Under the pieces are notes generated by a model, which was not told the origin of the DNA, searched no databases, and saw nothing but the letters and a program-made list of their open reading frames with translations. Positions 26,368 through 37,348 of a DNA stretch of 64,000 nucleotides are shown here, one piece after another. Every line of letters begins with the position of its first letter. Within the stretch, counting starts at the first letter, position 1. The position numbers and the translations under genes are program-made. The stretch is from Melampsora larici-populina 98AG31 (taxonomy: Eukaryota > Basidiomycota > Pucciniomycetes > Pucciniales > Melampsoraceae): positions 1,777,481 to 1,841,480 of the forward strand of contig NW_006768766.1 of assembly GCF_000204055.1 (NCBI RefSeq), written 5' to 3'.

Positions 26368-26597
26368 TATGGTGTACGTGTAGACTCATACTGACATATA
26401 AACATGACACGGGTTAAACATGTAATTTTCCCGTGTCATGTTTTGTCGAAATTCATCCCCGAGCCAAATACCGTACGACACGACTCATACTGACACACAT
26501 TGACATGGATTTTTGATTTACAAATCCCGTGTTGTATCATGAGTCATCTCGTACGTCGTACCGTCCGGTAAGTGTCATACTGACACAACATGACACC
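26368..26597 (+). repeat. Left terminal inverted repeat of the integrase element
   Basis: About 230 bp matching the right arm in inverse. It contains three copies of TCATACTGACA, starting at 26386, 26485 and 26575. Many differences from the right arm are C/T or G/A at CpG-like sites (for example CGTACGACACG here against the arm-2 equivalent TGTACAACATG). Confidence 0.9.
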
Positions 26598-26778
26598 AAA
26601 TGTAAATTTCTTCAAAATATTGCGTTCGGATTGGACTATCCGATTTTTGATGTATTTTTCTCTGGAATCAAGAGTTTTATAAAAACTAAACACTCAATCC
26701 TAACTCTACATTCAACTATCTTTATTCAATAATCCATCTACATTAGTATTACTCTGTCTTGCTCCTCTTCCACAAATA

Positions 26779-28336
26779 ATGCCAAAACAGAACAACATAG
26801 CTATCATCAACACAGTAGTGGAAAATGGTTTCAATGACAGACTCACCATACAAGAAATACAAGATAACCTTGTGAAAGAAGGAATAACAATGACTGAGAG
26901 AACAATCTATCGACATTGTCAACGTTTGGATCACAACAACACCAAGCCGCCTGTTTGCAAGGATCAGCTTGAAAGACGTAATGCCATCAGCAAACACTTC
27001 CATGATGGCAAATCAATCAAAGAGATGCTCATATGCTTGAAGAATGAGGATAATATTATAATCAGCCGATCCAACTTAGCTCGTAATTGCAAAGAAATGA
27101 ACTTGACCCGTAAGGTTGATGATATCAACAAAGGAAAGTACACAGAAGAAGAAATAGGTCAGCTCATTACCGAGATCCAGTCAGAAAATGCAGAAGAAGC
27201 TGGTATTCGTTCTATCAAAAACATTTTACTCAGGGAACACAATGTCCATATTCATAGGTCTGCTCTTCACTGTGTCATATCTTCAATCTGATCCATACTT
27301 ACTTTTTTACAAATAAACAGAGACCGTATTGCACAACTGTTGCGGGAAATTGATCCAGAAGGAGTCTCACGTCGCCAAAGAGCAGTCCTAGTTCGCCGCA
27401 ATTTCAAATGTCCAGGTCCAAATCATGTATAGTCAGCAGACGGTCATGACAAGCTCCAGAAGTGGGGTATCCGGATATATGGTTTCATTGATGCTTGGTC
27501 TCGCCAAATCCTGGGTCTCTTTGTACATGTCACCAATAGTGACCCCTGTCATATTGACATTTACTATCTTCAATGTGTTAAAAAGTATGGTGGTGCACCA
27601 CAGTTCCTTTATACTGATCGAGGTACTGAGACCGGAAAGATGGCCGCCAGTCACTCTGCAATTGTTTGCATTCACGGTGAAATGCCTGAGGACCAAGCTT
27701 TGAAACGACACAAGTTCACAAAATCACTTTGAAACCAGAAGATAGAGTGCTTTTGGAGTCAACTAATGCAACAACATAATCGTGGTGTTCTTCAAAGGCT
27801 TTTTGATTCACTTGACGCCGGTTTCTTTGACATTGACATTCAACTGGATTGGTAAGTGATACTCATAGTCTTTCTATGTTGGTAGCTGACTGATACTTGT
27901 TTTGAAGGCTTCTGTTCCTTTATTTATGGATTCCTTTTATTCATAAGCAGCTGGATATATTCACCAAAAGATACAACCACAGCAAACGCAGAAAGGATCC
28001 ACACTCCTCCCTTCCCTGCGGTCACAGTGCTGACTTTTGCTCCAAAACCCGGTTGAGTTGTTTAATGGACATGATGGATTGATACGTGTCCCTGCTGAAG
28101 ATATAGATAGTCAAATTATCGAAGATTATCCCGGCATACATAGCTTATTTACCTACACACCTGATTGGTTTTCATTGGTTGCAGATAACATCATGCCCAC
28201 CTTGAATCTCTCACATGAGAAACTCAAGTACTCCAACATATGGGCTGCATTTCGATTTATGCGTGATGCTTTGCTAGATCACAACTGGGAAGGGACTCTC
28301 TTTGAAGGAAAAGATCTAAATCATTTTGGTACTTGA
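26779..28336 (+). pseudogene. rve-type DDE integrase/transposase (IS3EU-like), damaged
   Basis: Begins MPKQNNIAIINTVVENGFND. The N-terminal half contains HTH-like segments (LTIQEIQDNLVKEGITMTER; KGKYTEEEIGQLITEI) for end recognition. After an intron (about 27291-27320) the RNase H-like core follows: the first Asp in SADGHDKLQKWGIRIYG, then FIDAWSRQILGLFVH, the second Asp in FLYTDRGTETGKMA, and the Glu in NQKIECFWSQLMQQHNRG. A second intron is likely near 27855-27908. The C-terminal part (28037-28336) stays open. A TAG at 27430 replaces the Trp expected just before SADGHD, a stop sits at 27730 and the 28.0-kb junction needs a frameshift. It starts about 180 bp inside the left terminal repeat, which supports its being the element's own transposase. 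The family name is tentative; the rve fold is clear. Confidence 0.78.
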
Positions 28337-28611
28337 ACGTGAACATCTTACACATTTTTATTCAAAAACTCATGGTCTATATGCGTCTTAACCACAATTA
28401 TACCTTGAAGTAGGAAGAAATCAAATACTAATTCATAATGTAATAAAAGGAGACAAACTTTTTTAGAAAAATAGAAACAAATGTGAACCAAGTGTAATTA
28501 CAAGGATTTCAATTGTGCTTTAAATGCTTCCATCTCATCCTTCTGCTTCTGACTTTTTATCATATCACATTTACAAATCAACTCATCTGCATAATTCTCA
28601 ACCAATGTTTC

Positions 28612-30233
28612 TCAATAAATTTCCCACTCTTCATCACTCCTGTTGCCTCGCATGTCAGTAATCTGGTTAAGACGTTGAACCATACTTTTAGCAATTTGAC
28701 AAGATGATCCAAATCGTGTTATCTTTGCGTCCTCCGGTGGAATACGTTGATGATCATGAGTAAAAGTCTTGGAGTGAGTACTATAGTGTTTGATGTCTGA
28801 TGCCCAAACCATTTCAACAACTCCATCACATCCATCAAAATCGATCTCAAAATTGTAGTCAGGAAATACAAATCGAGCTCCTTTAGTATAGCCGTGCTTT
28901 GAAGTTCGGCCACGTCGATAGAGTCTACCAGTATCTCGATGTATCAGACTAAATAATCCAAAGGTATAGCCAGAGTGATTGTTGTCAACATGCTCCTTGT
29001 TAGCAAACTCATCACGTGCTACAACAAAATTGGAACCAAAGACATGTCCATTGGGTGATTTAAAAAAAGACTTTGATGCCCATGATGGTGCTCGACATTG
29101 TGCAGCTCATTCGCAGTTGGATTGAAAGGCACCAATGGATAGAGAGGCAAATCGTTCAGCTAGGAAGTGATTGATGTAAGGAAGATACATCTGACGTCGT
29201 AAGTCATTTTCCATACGAGCCACAAGTCGTGCAGTGGTCATATTGAGAGCGTAAGTACCTAGTATACAGAAGAATAAAATCAATGTCTCCTCAAAGTCAT
29301 AGAAAAGTCAAAAAGATCATACTAATAGATACAAACCACCAAATTTTTTCTTCCTGTATCCACCACGAAACCCAACCACAAACATCTGACCAGACTTCAT
29401 GTGCTTTAGAGCTTCAGCTGCACCATTTGTCACACAGAAATATCGGGCAGTTCCATGTTGATATAAAGTCATAATTGAGTTATTGAAGTTTTCAAAAAGT
29501 TTTGCACATTCAGGTACAAGTTCACGCTTCAATTTTCCGTTGTTCAACCGTTTTCCAGTATATTCACGTTTGTTGAATCGGACCACAGCAAGGAGCTTGG
29601 TTCCATATTTATTCAATAAGACTACAGTACCAAAAGTGAGCGATAAATACTTTTGTTTTCCATGCTCAGTTCAAAAAACAAATGTAGCATCTCTAAGAAG
29701 ACCAAATCAATCACGGATCTTTTGTTTAAATTCAGCACGAATGTGAGCTCTTTTCTCAGCTCGATTCATGTTCAACATCGGGTCAGAAGAAGGGGTTGAA
29801 GGATTTTGTTGATGAACCCAACAAGCAATGATTTTGCTTTTCTTGATTGCTATTCAAATTTCTACTTGTTCATTTTTGAGCTTTTTCCGACCACGTTTCT
29901 GTGATGGAGATCTATACTTCTTCTTATCACTAATAAAAAAAATGATCATCAGCTAAAGATCTCTTATAGTCAGATAGCAACCCACTTTCTGCATCCATCC
30001 CACACTTGGATCGTGATAATTAGGCTTGCATAAGGTCTGTGTCGAACCCTACCCACAAGAATCTGGTGTGTGAAGCCAACCCAGTCTTGGGGAGGACAAG
30101 TACAGTTGAACCTCAGCAGTGACCGTGAATCATCATGATCCAAAACCAATTTGATAGAGGAATGGAGATCAAGTAGTTCCGCATTCACATAGTGAAGAAT
30201 GAACATGCAAGATCTGATTCCATCCTCTATCAA
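28612..30233 (-). pseudogene. Tet-like 2OG-Fe(II) oxygenase, inactivated by stop codons
   Basis: TET/JBP-type dioxygenases oxidise 5-methylcytosine or thymine using Fe(II) and 2-oxoglutarate. The minus-strand reading has an N-terminal exon (30233 to about 29985), a second exon with a basic linker (YRSPSQKRGRKKLKNEQ) and NMNRAEKRAHIRAEFKQKIR, then AVVRFNKREYTG and MFVVGFRGGYRKKKFGG before an intron near 29250-29330. The core exon carries FGSNFVVARDEFANKEHVDN with the iron-binding H-x-D, YTFGLFSLIHRDTGRLYRRG, VFPDYNFEIDFDGCDGVVEM, the distal His in VWASDIKHYSTHSKTF and RFGSSCQIAKSMVQR, which supplies a candidate 2OG-binding Arg. It ends EEWEIY. Four TGA stops (plus-strand TCA at 29107, 29671, 29707, 29854) stand where an Arg-type residue is expected. 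The layout matches rust Tet-like proteins as I remember them. Confidence 0.8.
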
Positions 30234-30429
30234 GTTGACCTGTGAGACTTCTGCGTGTGTGTGTACTGGTATCTGACCATCATGGAAGAAGGAATTAAGT
30301 TTGATCTCACATGATGATCATGATTTAAATAGATGATCTAAATATCCAATAATTTGATTAATTTGAAGTAATTGAGAATAAGAGTTTTGAGTTTATATGA
30401 ATCTAATTTGATTTGAATAGACAGCTAGA

Positions 30430-30800
30430 TGTTAAGATGATTGATTTCAGTTGAATTGAATGAAAACAATTCAATTTAGTTGAATCAAATGGAAACGATT
30501 TGTTTCGGTTGAATCAAATGGAAAGAATTGTTGGAATCGAATGGAAAGAATCCTTGGAATCGAATGAAAATGATTTGTTTTTTTTAATCAAATGAGAACA
30601 ATTCAATATTTGTTAATCGAATGAGAACGATTCGATTTTTGTTAATTGAATGAGAACGAATCAATTTTCGTTAATTGAATGAGAACGAATCGATTTTGGT
30701 TTAATCAAATGAGAACGATTCAATTTGGTTGAATCGCTTGGAAGTGATTGTTTTAGATTAAATCGAATGGAAACAATTGAGTCAGGTTGATTCAAGTTGA
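30430..30800. repeat. Degenerate tandem repeat
   Basis: Roughly eleven copies of a 30-35 bp unit of the form (T)TGAATC(A/G)AATG(A/G)GAACGATTCGATTT..; clearest at 30600-30720. It lies just upstream of the Tet-like gene, between it and the inserted retrotransposon, so it may belong to the promoter region of that gene or to the original interior of the element. Confidence 0.75.
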
Positions 30801-31578
30801 CTGAATCTTTTCCTAACCAATAACTATGAAAATTCAAAAACAAAGATAGTCAGTGTAAATGTGATGAACTAATCAATGAAGATTACTATACATGAGGAAG
30901 AAAACAGTTCAATTATGAACTAGATTGATTAGAGTCAAATGAAATTGTGATTTGGGGAAAATCAAATGTCAGTGGTTTCTTTGGTTTGATTTGAATAGTT
31001 TTTAGGTGGAACTGTGATTGAGGACAAAAGAGTTCCAAGATGAATAATGTGAGTAATTCAAAGATAGAAGGAGTTGAAATACTTACCCAAATAAAGAAAA
31101 TTGAAAGATGAAATGTTTGAGTTGGTAGTTGGGAAGGGTTGATTAGGAGGTATATGGACGGGAGTTGGTTTTAAAAGCTTTATTTTGAATTTCAAATTTG
31201 AAAATAAAACACATTAACCCTAAATGCTGTTTAGAACAATTTCATTTGAACACTGCATTTCTGTGCTTTTTTGAGTGAAAGATTGGTTGTGTTCTCAGAG
31301 CGTGCGGAGGTACACAGAAGTCCATTTCACGAGGGCGTGAGGAAAAACGGAGGTGTAACTCCCAGGTGAAAGGGAGCATTCGTGAAAGGTAGGTTTCACA
31401 GAATGAGGAATTTGGCATGTGACCAAATTTAGAAGAAATGAAAAGTTTTTCATTTCTCCTCTAGCCACTCCTTCACCTTGGAGCAACACCAGAGTTTTTC
31501 CTCTCGAGCTAGCTTCCCTTCTCTCAGCACACTTAGATAGCAAATTCTTCTTTTAAAAATTTATACGCACACCACTGA

Positions 31579-33932
31579 ATGTGGAATAGGATTTGCACTA
31601 AATCATTTCTAACAAAATACCAATTTCATCCGATGATTCAAGCAGCTAAGAAAGCAGAAGAAGAGAAGAAGGCACAGTTCTTGAAAGAAGTAACTCAAGC
31701 CGAAGAAAGAGCACGTCGAGCACAGAATAGGTCACCACAACCACCATTATTTACTGGAGTTACTGAACCACCACCCCCGAACGACACTCAAAATGATAAC
31801 ACTCAAATTGACCTGACTCAAACTGACGAAGTAGCGAGTAGACAACAAGTCCCGGTGTTTACGGTGTCGACGACGAAGGTGGTGAAGATGGACAAAGACG
31901 GTATCCAAGTGATTTCGGATGGCTCGGAAGGTGATAGTGAATCGTCAGAGACTGAAGGAGTTAGGAGTGGAGATAAGGAGAAAAGAAAGAAAGCTGAACC
32001 GAAGAAAAAATCAAAGAAACGAAAGTCAGCAAAAGGAAAAGAGAAGAAGGTAGATTCTTCTTCAAGTTCAAGTGATGAAGACGATCAATTAGACCAATTG
32101 GAGGATTATGGAGGATTGATAAATAAAAAATTTTGTGAGCTCTTGAGGATTGATAGAAGTCGCTGCATCTACTGCACGATGGAAATACTTTCCGATTCAT
32201 TTAACTTTCCAATCTATTCACTCTTTGATCAATGGGAGGTTGGGGAACACAACGCTCCACGCCGGAAGGCCTGTTGTAGCGGATTTAATATAATCCTTAG
32301 CTCCTGCCTGAAGGGCAGTCGTAGCAGTTGTGGGAAGAGAAGAGTAGCTAACTCGTTCTCAAGGGGAAGAAAGAGTAGCTCCAGCCAAGCTGTCGCAGCA
32401 ATAAGAGATACCCCCCCCCCTCCTCCCGGTTTCCCTTGTGATCGTAGTTTCTCGTTCAGAATGAAAGAAGGGAAAAAGGTAGAACGACATACTAATGCAT
32501 GTTCTGGTGTGATGTTCAATTTGACTTAGCAGTTCCAAAATCTGCGAAAAAGTTGGTAGATTCGACCTCAAAGAATGAGGCGGACAAGTCGAGTGATTCG
32601 ATCATGGTTCGTTTGGTGGATGCTGTGGAGAGGGGAAGTTTGGCTACGGTGAAGAAGTTATCGGCGGAGTTAGTTGAAGCGGAGAAAGTGAAAGACAGAG
32701 TTAGAGGAGAGAAAGTGAAAGATAAGAAGGCGGTGAAAGAGAAGAGGAGGAGAGACCAGGAGGATAGTTTGAAAGAGAAGTCGAAGAAGAAGAGGAAGAC
32801 ATATAGGAAAGATCCTCACAAGAAAGAATCGAGCGACTCTAGTTCATCCCCGAGCTCCGATAGTTCAAGTTACAAAGGGAAGCGCCCCAAGTCATCTTCA
32901 TCAGATTCTTCCTCATCGTCAATTTCAAAAAGATCGTCCAGATCATCAAAAACTTCGGGTGACTCGAATTCCTCGGCCAGCTCTTTGGAAGCGTCGGATT
33001 CAGATTATTTGGTATCAAAATCAGGGGTCAACTGTCAATTGAAAAAAGCGTCGGCCTTCGACTTACCTGACTTGCCAGAGAAATGGCAGAGAGCCTTTAG
33101 GAAAATGAACAAATATGTCCCCTTATCTGTTTTCAAACGGTCGTATATCGATGATCAAAACTGTTCGAAGGATCCGTTCGCCAAGAAATCGAAGAGGCAG
33201 TGGTGGGAAGTGAGCGAAAGGGACCTGGAAAGACAGATGTCTTATGGAGAGTTCATTCTGGCGTGTGATTTAGAAGCGCGTTATGCTAAGGAATTGTACG
33301 GTCATAAGGCCTATGCAAAATACATCAAGGAACATAAAGAGATAGTTAGTAACTTGATGATCAAACATAAGTGCTGGATGGTGGGTTTAAGATACCATTT
33401 AGCAATACGTAATGTCATATTCAGGAACCGCTCACAAATCATTTATGAGAAAGGAAGGAAAGGAAAGAAAGGGAGAAAGTTGGAGAAGGTGGTTTTACCT
33501 GAAGGTCTTCAAGAAGAGGCTGTGACCACGGCTAGATGGGAAGCGGATGCGGCAGGAGATCTGATGTTTGAAGAGAATCCCTACGCGCACGGAAGACCGA
33601 AATTTGGTTTTGATTTCTATACTGGTCAGAGGAAGGAGAACTCAAAACATAGAGACTTGTCATGGAAACATGCGAGCGGTTTAGGAGGCGGAAGTGGGTT
33701 TGACTTCAAGAGACCAAGAGGTGGGAACAGGGGCCGAGGATCGGGAGGTTTTGACCATGATCAAAACAAGTACTCGAATGGAGGTACTGGTTCCTACCAT
33801 AATTGGCACACTCCGCAGGCCGGTCCATTGAATAGCGGTTGGGTGGCGCAAGGTCAACAGCATGCTTACAGACAAGTGGCAGCGGCTAAAGGAGGGAAAC
33901 ATCATAAAGGAGGGAAGAAGAACAATTGGTAA
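31579..33932 (+). CDS. gag-like protein of the YR retrotransposon
   Basis: Two overlapping frames, 31579-32529 and 32499-33932, read as one protein if 32135-32532 is spliced out (donor GTGAGC, acceptor TTAGCAG, phase compatible: both sides rejoin in frame at a Phe codon). The first part is charged and Ser-rich, with a lysine-rich block (EPKKKSKKRKSAKGKEKK). The second has long Ser/Asp runs, then a folded part with PEKWQRAFRKMNKYVPLSVF and SYGEFILACDLEARYAKELY, and a Gly/Arg-rich tail (PRGGNRGRGSGGFDHD) ending in a His/Lys/Gly stretch. No zinc knuckle is seen, as is usual for DIRS-type gag. The alternative to an intron is a 400-bp insertion. The ATG at 31633 (MIQAAKKAEEE) is as likely a start as 31579. 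Confidence 0.6.
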
Positions 33933-34294
33933 GCAACCTCATCTGCGGAATGTGATGATGAAGGTGTTCTGACGGAATGATGTAAAACTTGCCTTTGGAT
34001 TGCTTTACCTGATGCTGGAAAAATAATTTTTGTTGGATGTTTCGATTGTTTGGGGGTCGATGTATTGGTGATGGATTGGATGGTTTCTAAATTATGTCTT
34101 CTTTCTTTGGTTTCTGGTCACCGTCGTTGTGAGTTGTTGTGTTTGTTGAGTATAGAGAGCCAAAGATTAAGTGGAGCTCAAGGTGGAAACGAGACGTTAT
34201 GGGTGTGATTGATTTCTGAAATGTTACATACCCTGTTTTCGCACGTTCAGCCTTTTCTAGCCAGGACCGTATAAATCTAACTGAGAGAGAAGAA

Positions 34295-36088
34295 GTGACC
34301 CATCCTGAGACATTAGAGAGACAAGAGGAATTTGAGGTTTCATCGGTGGTACCATCTTCAGATCAGGAGAATGAGGAGAAAGGTAAAGGTAAATTACCTC
34401 TGAGTTCACGAAAATCATATGTGGTGGAAGTGGAGGATAGCTGGCCGAGGGAAGTCAAGTGTGACATGAATGTAGGAGAGTGGGAGATTTTGATGAGAGA
34501 AACAGGGTTGGAAGAAGACATTCCCTATATTATAACAGGGTTTAAAGAAGGTTTTTGTTTGGGGATTCCCCAACACTCTATAGAAGGGAAGAGATGGTAT
34601 ACTCCTCCCAATCATAAATCAGCTCTGTTAGTGAAGGACGAAATTGAGAAGACATTAGAAAGAGAGTTAAAAGCAGGAAGAATAGCCGGTCCTTTTACTC
34701 ACAAGGAACTTTTTGAAAGATATGGGTTTTTTCGATTGAACCCCATGGGTAGTGCTGTGAACGGCGACGGTTCGATTAGATTGATTAACGACCTCTCGCA
34801 TCCGGTAGGAGATTCGAAAATCCCGTCAGTGAACTCTTTTGTCGATAAAAGGAATTATGAGACAGAGTGGGATGATTTTAAGGTAGTAGCGAACTTCTTT
34901 AGAGAGAACCCAGGAAAGTGGTATGTGGCAATTGTTGACTGGGCGAAAGCTTATCGCCAGCTTCCGAATCATCCGAGTCAACGTCGTTTTTTGATTATGA
35001 TGGACTTTAGAGGGCGGCTATGGGTAGACTTGGCGGTTGGTTTCGGTGGGGTTGCAAGTTGTGGAGTTTTTGGAGCTCCAGCGGACATTTGGAGACATAT
35101 TGTGAAAGAGATACTGAAAATCCCCAAGATTTTCCGTTGGGTAGATGATAACTTGATATTCAAAAGGCCAGAAGACGTGGTAACATTAGATAATATCATT
35201 CAGTTAAGTAGAGGCATGGGAGTAGAGACGAACCCGAAAAAGAACAAAGACTTCAAAGAAGAACAACGTTTCCTCGGATTTATTTGGAATGGGACCGATC
35301 ATACGGTAAGACTCCCAATGGACAAACTGAACCAACGGAGAGATATGGTGAAAGAGTTCCTGGTGGAAGGGAAGAGATGGAGTTTGTCAGATGTAGAGAC
35401 ATTGACAGGTAGACTGGGGCACACGGTAAACGTAGTACCCCATATGGCCGCTTACTTACGTTCCTTTTACCGGTGGATGAAAAGTTGGAAGAAAAAGAGA
35501 GCAACAAGGCGGACACCGGAGGATGTTGTGGATGATTTGAAAGAATGGTATCTGTGTTTGAAAAACTTTGAATGTTTTGTCCTGGTGAAAGACCCTCCAG
35601 CGGAATACGTTGAATGGGTCGGTGATGCCTCTTCATCCTTTGGGGTTGGGATATTGGTGGGACAGTATTGGGCATGTTTTAAATTTTCAGATGATTGGAA
35701 TTCCATAGGGTTGAGGAAAGAAAAGCGGTCGATTGCATGGGCGGAAACGATTGCGGTACGTCTAGGATTACTTGTACTAAGTAAGGTAATGCAAGTTAGA
35801 GGCCGTACGTTTTGGGTTGAAACAGATAATACGACGACAGAACATACCATTAAGAAGAGGAAATGTAAGGATCGACGGGTGAACAATGAGTGGAAACAGA
35901 TCCAACGTCTGTTATCAGTTCTAGGTTGTAACATCAGACAGAAACGAGTTTCGTCAAAGAATAATGATGCGGATGGTTTATCAAGAGGTAAAGCGAATGG
36001 CTTATTTTGGTGGAAAGAGATCAAAGTAGAAATCCCGATAGATCTGACACCCTTTGTTGTACAAGTTACCCCTAGAACAGACCCGTGA
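34295..36088 (+). CDS. Reverse transcriptase-RNase H of the YR retrotransposon
   Basis: 597 codons, uninterrupted. RT motifs: GFFRLNPMGSAV, GSIRLINDLSHP, VAIVDWAKAYRQLPNHP with the first catalytic Asp, VGFGGVASCGVFGAPADIW and the F-R-W-V-D-D-N active site near 35140. RNase H follows with Asp in WVGDASSSFGVGILVG, Glu in IAWAETIAVRLGLL, Asp in FWVETDNTTTEHT and a final Asp in NNDADGLSRGKA. The frame opens without an ATG: the first in-frame Met is about 64 codons in (CDMNVGEW). RT is therefore probably made by frameshift, reinitiation or splicing from gag, or its start has been lost. It runs 100 bp before the recombinase start. Confidence 0.88.
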   Translation: MTHPETLERQEEFEVSSVVPSSDQENEEKGKGKLPLSSRKSYVVEVEDSWPREVKCDMNVGEWEILMRETGLEEDIPYIITGFKEGFCLGIPQHSIEGKRWYTPPNHKSALLVKDEIEKTLERELKAGRIAGPFTHKELFERYGFFRLNPMGSAVNGDGSIRLINDLSHPVGDSKIPSVNSFVDKRNYETEWDDFKVVANFFRENPGKWYVAIVDWAKAYRQLPNHPSQRRFLIMMDFRGRLWVDLAVGFGGVASCGVFGAPADIWRHIVKEILKIPKIFRWVDDNLIFKRPEDVVTLDNIIQLSRGMGVETNPKKNKDFKEEQRFLGFIWNGTDHTVRLPMDKLNQRRDMVKEFLVEGKRWSLSDVETLTGRLGHTVNVVPHMAAYLRSFYRWMKSWKKKRATRRTPEDVVDDLKEWYLCLKNFECFVLVKDPPAEYVEWVGDASSSFGVGILVGQYWACFKFSDDWNSIGLRKEKRSIAWAETIAVRLGLLVLSKVMQVRGRTFWVETDNTTTEHTIKKRKCKDRRVNNEWKQIQRLLSVLGCNIRQKRVSSKNNDADGLSRGKANGLFWWKEIKVEIPIDLTPFVVQVTPRTDP

Positions 36089-36190
36089 AGGTTGTATGAG
36101 TTTCTGATAGTTGACTGAAAGTATCTCCGTTGTCCATCCACTTGTTTATATCGTTCGGTTGTATCCTAAAAGTTATTTGTTTTGCATAAA

Positions 36191-37348
36191 ATGGCAAGAA
36201 AGAGTTCAAATTCTAAATCAGACAAGTTTAGACGCTACTCAGGAACGGATGGAGAGCTGAAGAAAGTTACGAAACCATTTGGAATGTTCAAAAGAGATGC
36301 GGAAGGAATAGATCGTTTGGAAGTTGACGAAGTTCAAAAACACTTCTTGAGGGGAGCTTGGCGAGATGGGACGCTCAAGCATTATAATTCGGGTGTAGTT
36401 AAATTGATGAGATTCGCCGAAGTGAAGAAGGTAAACAAGTCCGACCTCCTACCTCTTACAGAAGAGGCTCTTTTGCATTTCGTGGTGTGGGCGTCGAAGA
36501 AAGGTGATCAATTGGCCAGAGATGATGAAGCAGTGAAATCTTCGACTTTGAAGGCTTATTTGGCGGGAATAAAAGCGTGGCATACATTTCATCGAAAGCG
36601 ATATCCTGTCGATTCTGATACGGTGGTCAAAGGTCTATTGAAGGCATCGAAGATGGTTGAATTGAGATCAATGGAAATAGAAAAATTACGTCCACCAGTT
36701 TTGATTTCGGATTTGAAGATATTGGCAGATAGCTTATCGATAAAAGTAGAGAGAGAGTTGGCTTTGCTGGCAATCGCGCTAGTGGCCTTCTGGGGTGTTT
36801 GTAGGTTAGGGGAGTTGGTGAAAGATGGTGATGGAGGAGGTCTTCCGGTCTGGGCTGATGTTTATTGGGCAAAGGATTTGTCTTACGCGACTATCGCTCT
36901 AAGAAATGCGAAGACAGCAAAACCTGGTGAAATTCAATATATTATTATTCAGAAACAAGATTCAAGATTGGATGCCTTTAGAGTACTTCGCTTACTTTAC
37001 CTTTTTCGACCAAGACTACCAGAAGAACCGGTTTTTTCGTGGAGGAAGGAAGAGAATGTGACGATGGAGTATGGGAAGAGTGCGGTGATCAAGGTGTTTA
37101 GGGGAATGTGGAACTTTCATCGTTCCGGGAAGAGACAGATGTTATATGGGCATTCCTTTAGAATCGGGGGAGCTTCATTGAGGTGGAATTTAGGTGCCTC
37201 AAGAGATGAGATTAAAGAGGTAGGTAGATGGTCATCAGACGCCTACAAACACTGCAGACATTATTCGGGTTCCCCAAGTGGGCAGGGAAAAATGATTGGG
37301 AGTATGATTTGTCATAAAATGGTCTATCACTCCACACCTGAGCCATAA
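36191..37348 (+). CDS. Tyrosine recombinase of the YR retrotransposon (catalytic Tyr replaced)
   Basis: DIRS-type recombinase that would insert circular cDNA. It begins MARKSSNSKSDKFRRYSG. A core-binding domain (FLRGAWRDGTLKHYNSGVVK; LHFVVWASKKGDQLA; LKAYLAGIKAWHTFH) precedes the catalytic domain. The first Arg is in FWGVCRLGELVKDG, the HxxR motif in YGHSFRIGGASLRWN and the Trp in EVGRWSSDAYKHC. The nucleophile position, eight residues after that Trp, is Cys (TGC, 37253-37255) instead of Tyr; one A-to-G change would explain it. The final about five codons lie in a MITE end (from 37333), so the natural C-terminus has been replaced. Confidence 0.85.
   Translation: MARKSSNSKSDKFRRYSGTDGELKKVTKPFGMFKRDAEGIDRLEVDEVQKHFLRGAWRDGTLKHYNSGVVKLMRFAEVKKVNKSDLLPLTEEALLHFVVWASKKGDQLARDDEAVKSSTLKAYLAGIKAWHTFHRKRYPVDSDTVVKGLLKASKMVELRSMEIEKLRPPVLISDLKILADSLSIKVERELALLAIALVAFWGVCRLGELVKDGDGGGLPVWADVYWAKDLSYATIALRNAKTAKPGEIQYIIIQKQDSRLDAFRVLRLLYLFRPRLPEEPVFSWRKEENVTMEYGKSAVIKVFRGMWNFHRSGKRQMLYGHSFRIGGASLRWNLGASRDEIKEVGRWSSDAYKHCRHYSGSPSGQGKMIGSMICHKMVYHSTPEP

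Larger units (their letters stand above)
31270..37348 (+). mobile_element. Tyrosine-recombinase (DIRS/Ngaro-like) retrotransposon
   Basis: Order gag, then RT with RNase H, then a tyrosine recombinase, all plus strand. There is no integrase and no LTR pair. This order is diagnostic of YR retrotransposons. No DAM-like methylase domain follows RNase H, which favours Ngaro-like over classical DIRS (family knowledge). Split or inverted terminal repeats could not be located, so the outer limits are approximate (left near 31270, right anywhere up to about 38500). Codon content is more GC-rich than its surroundings and frames are mostly open, so it is younger than its host element. Confidence 0.82.

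Noticed and set aside
35467..36141. 224-codon minus-strand frame over the RT gene
   Set aside because: Antisense shadow of a well-supported RT-RNase H frame.
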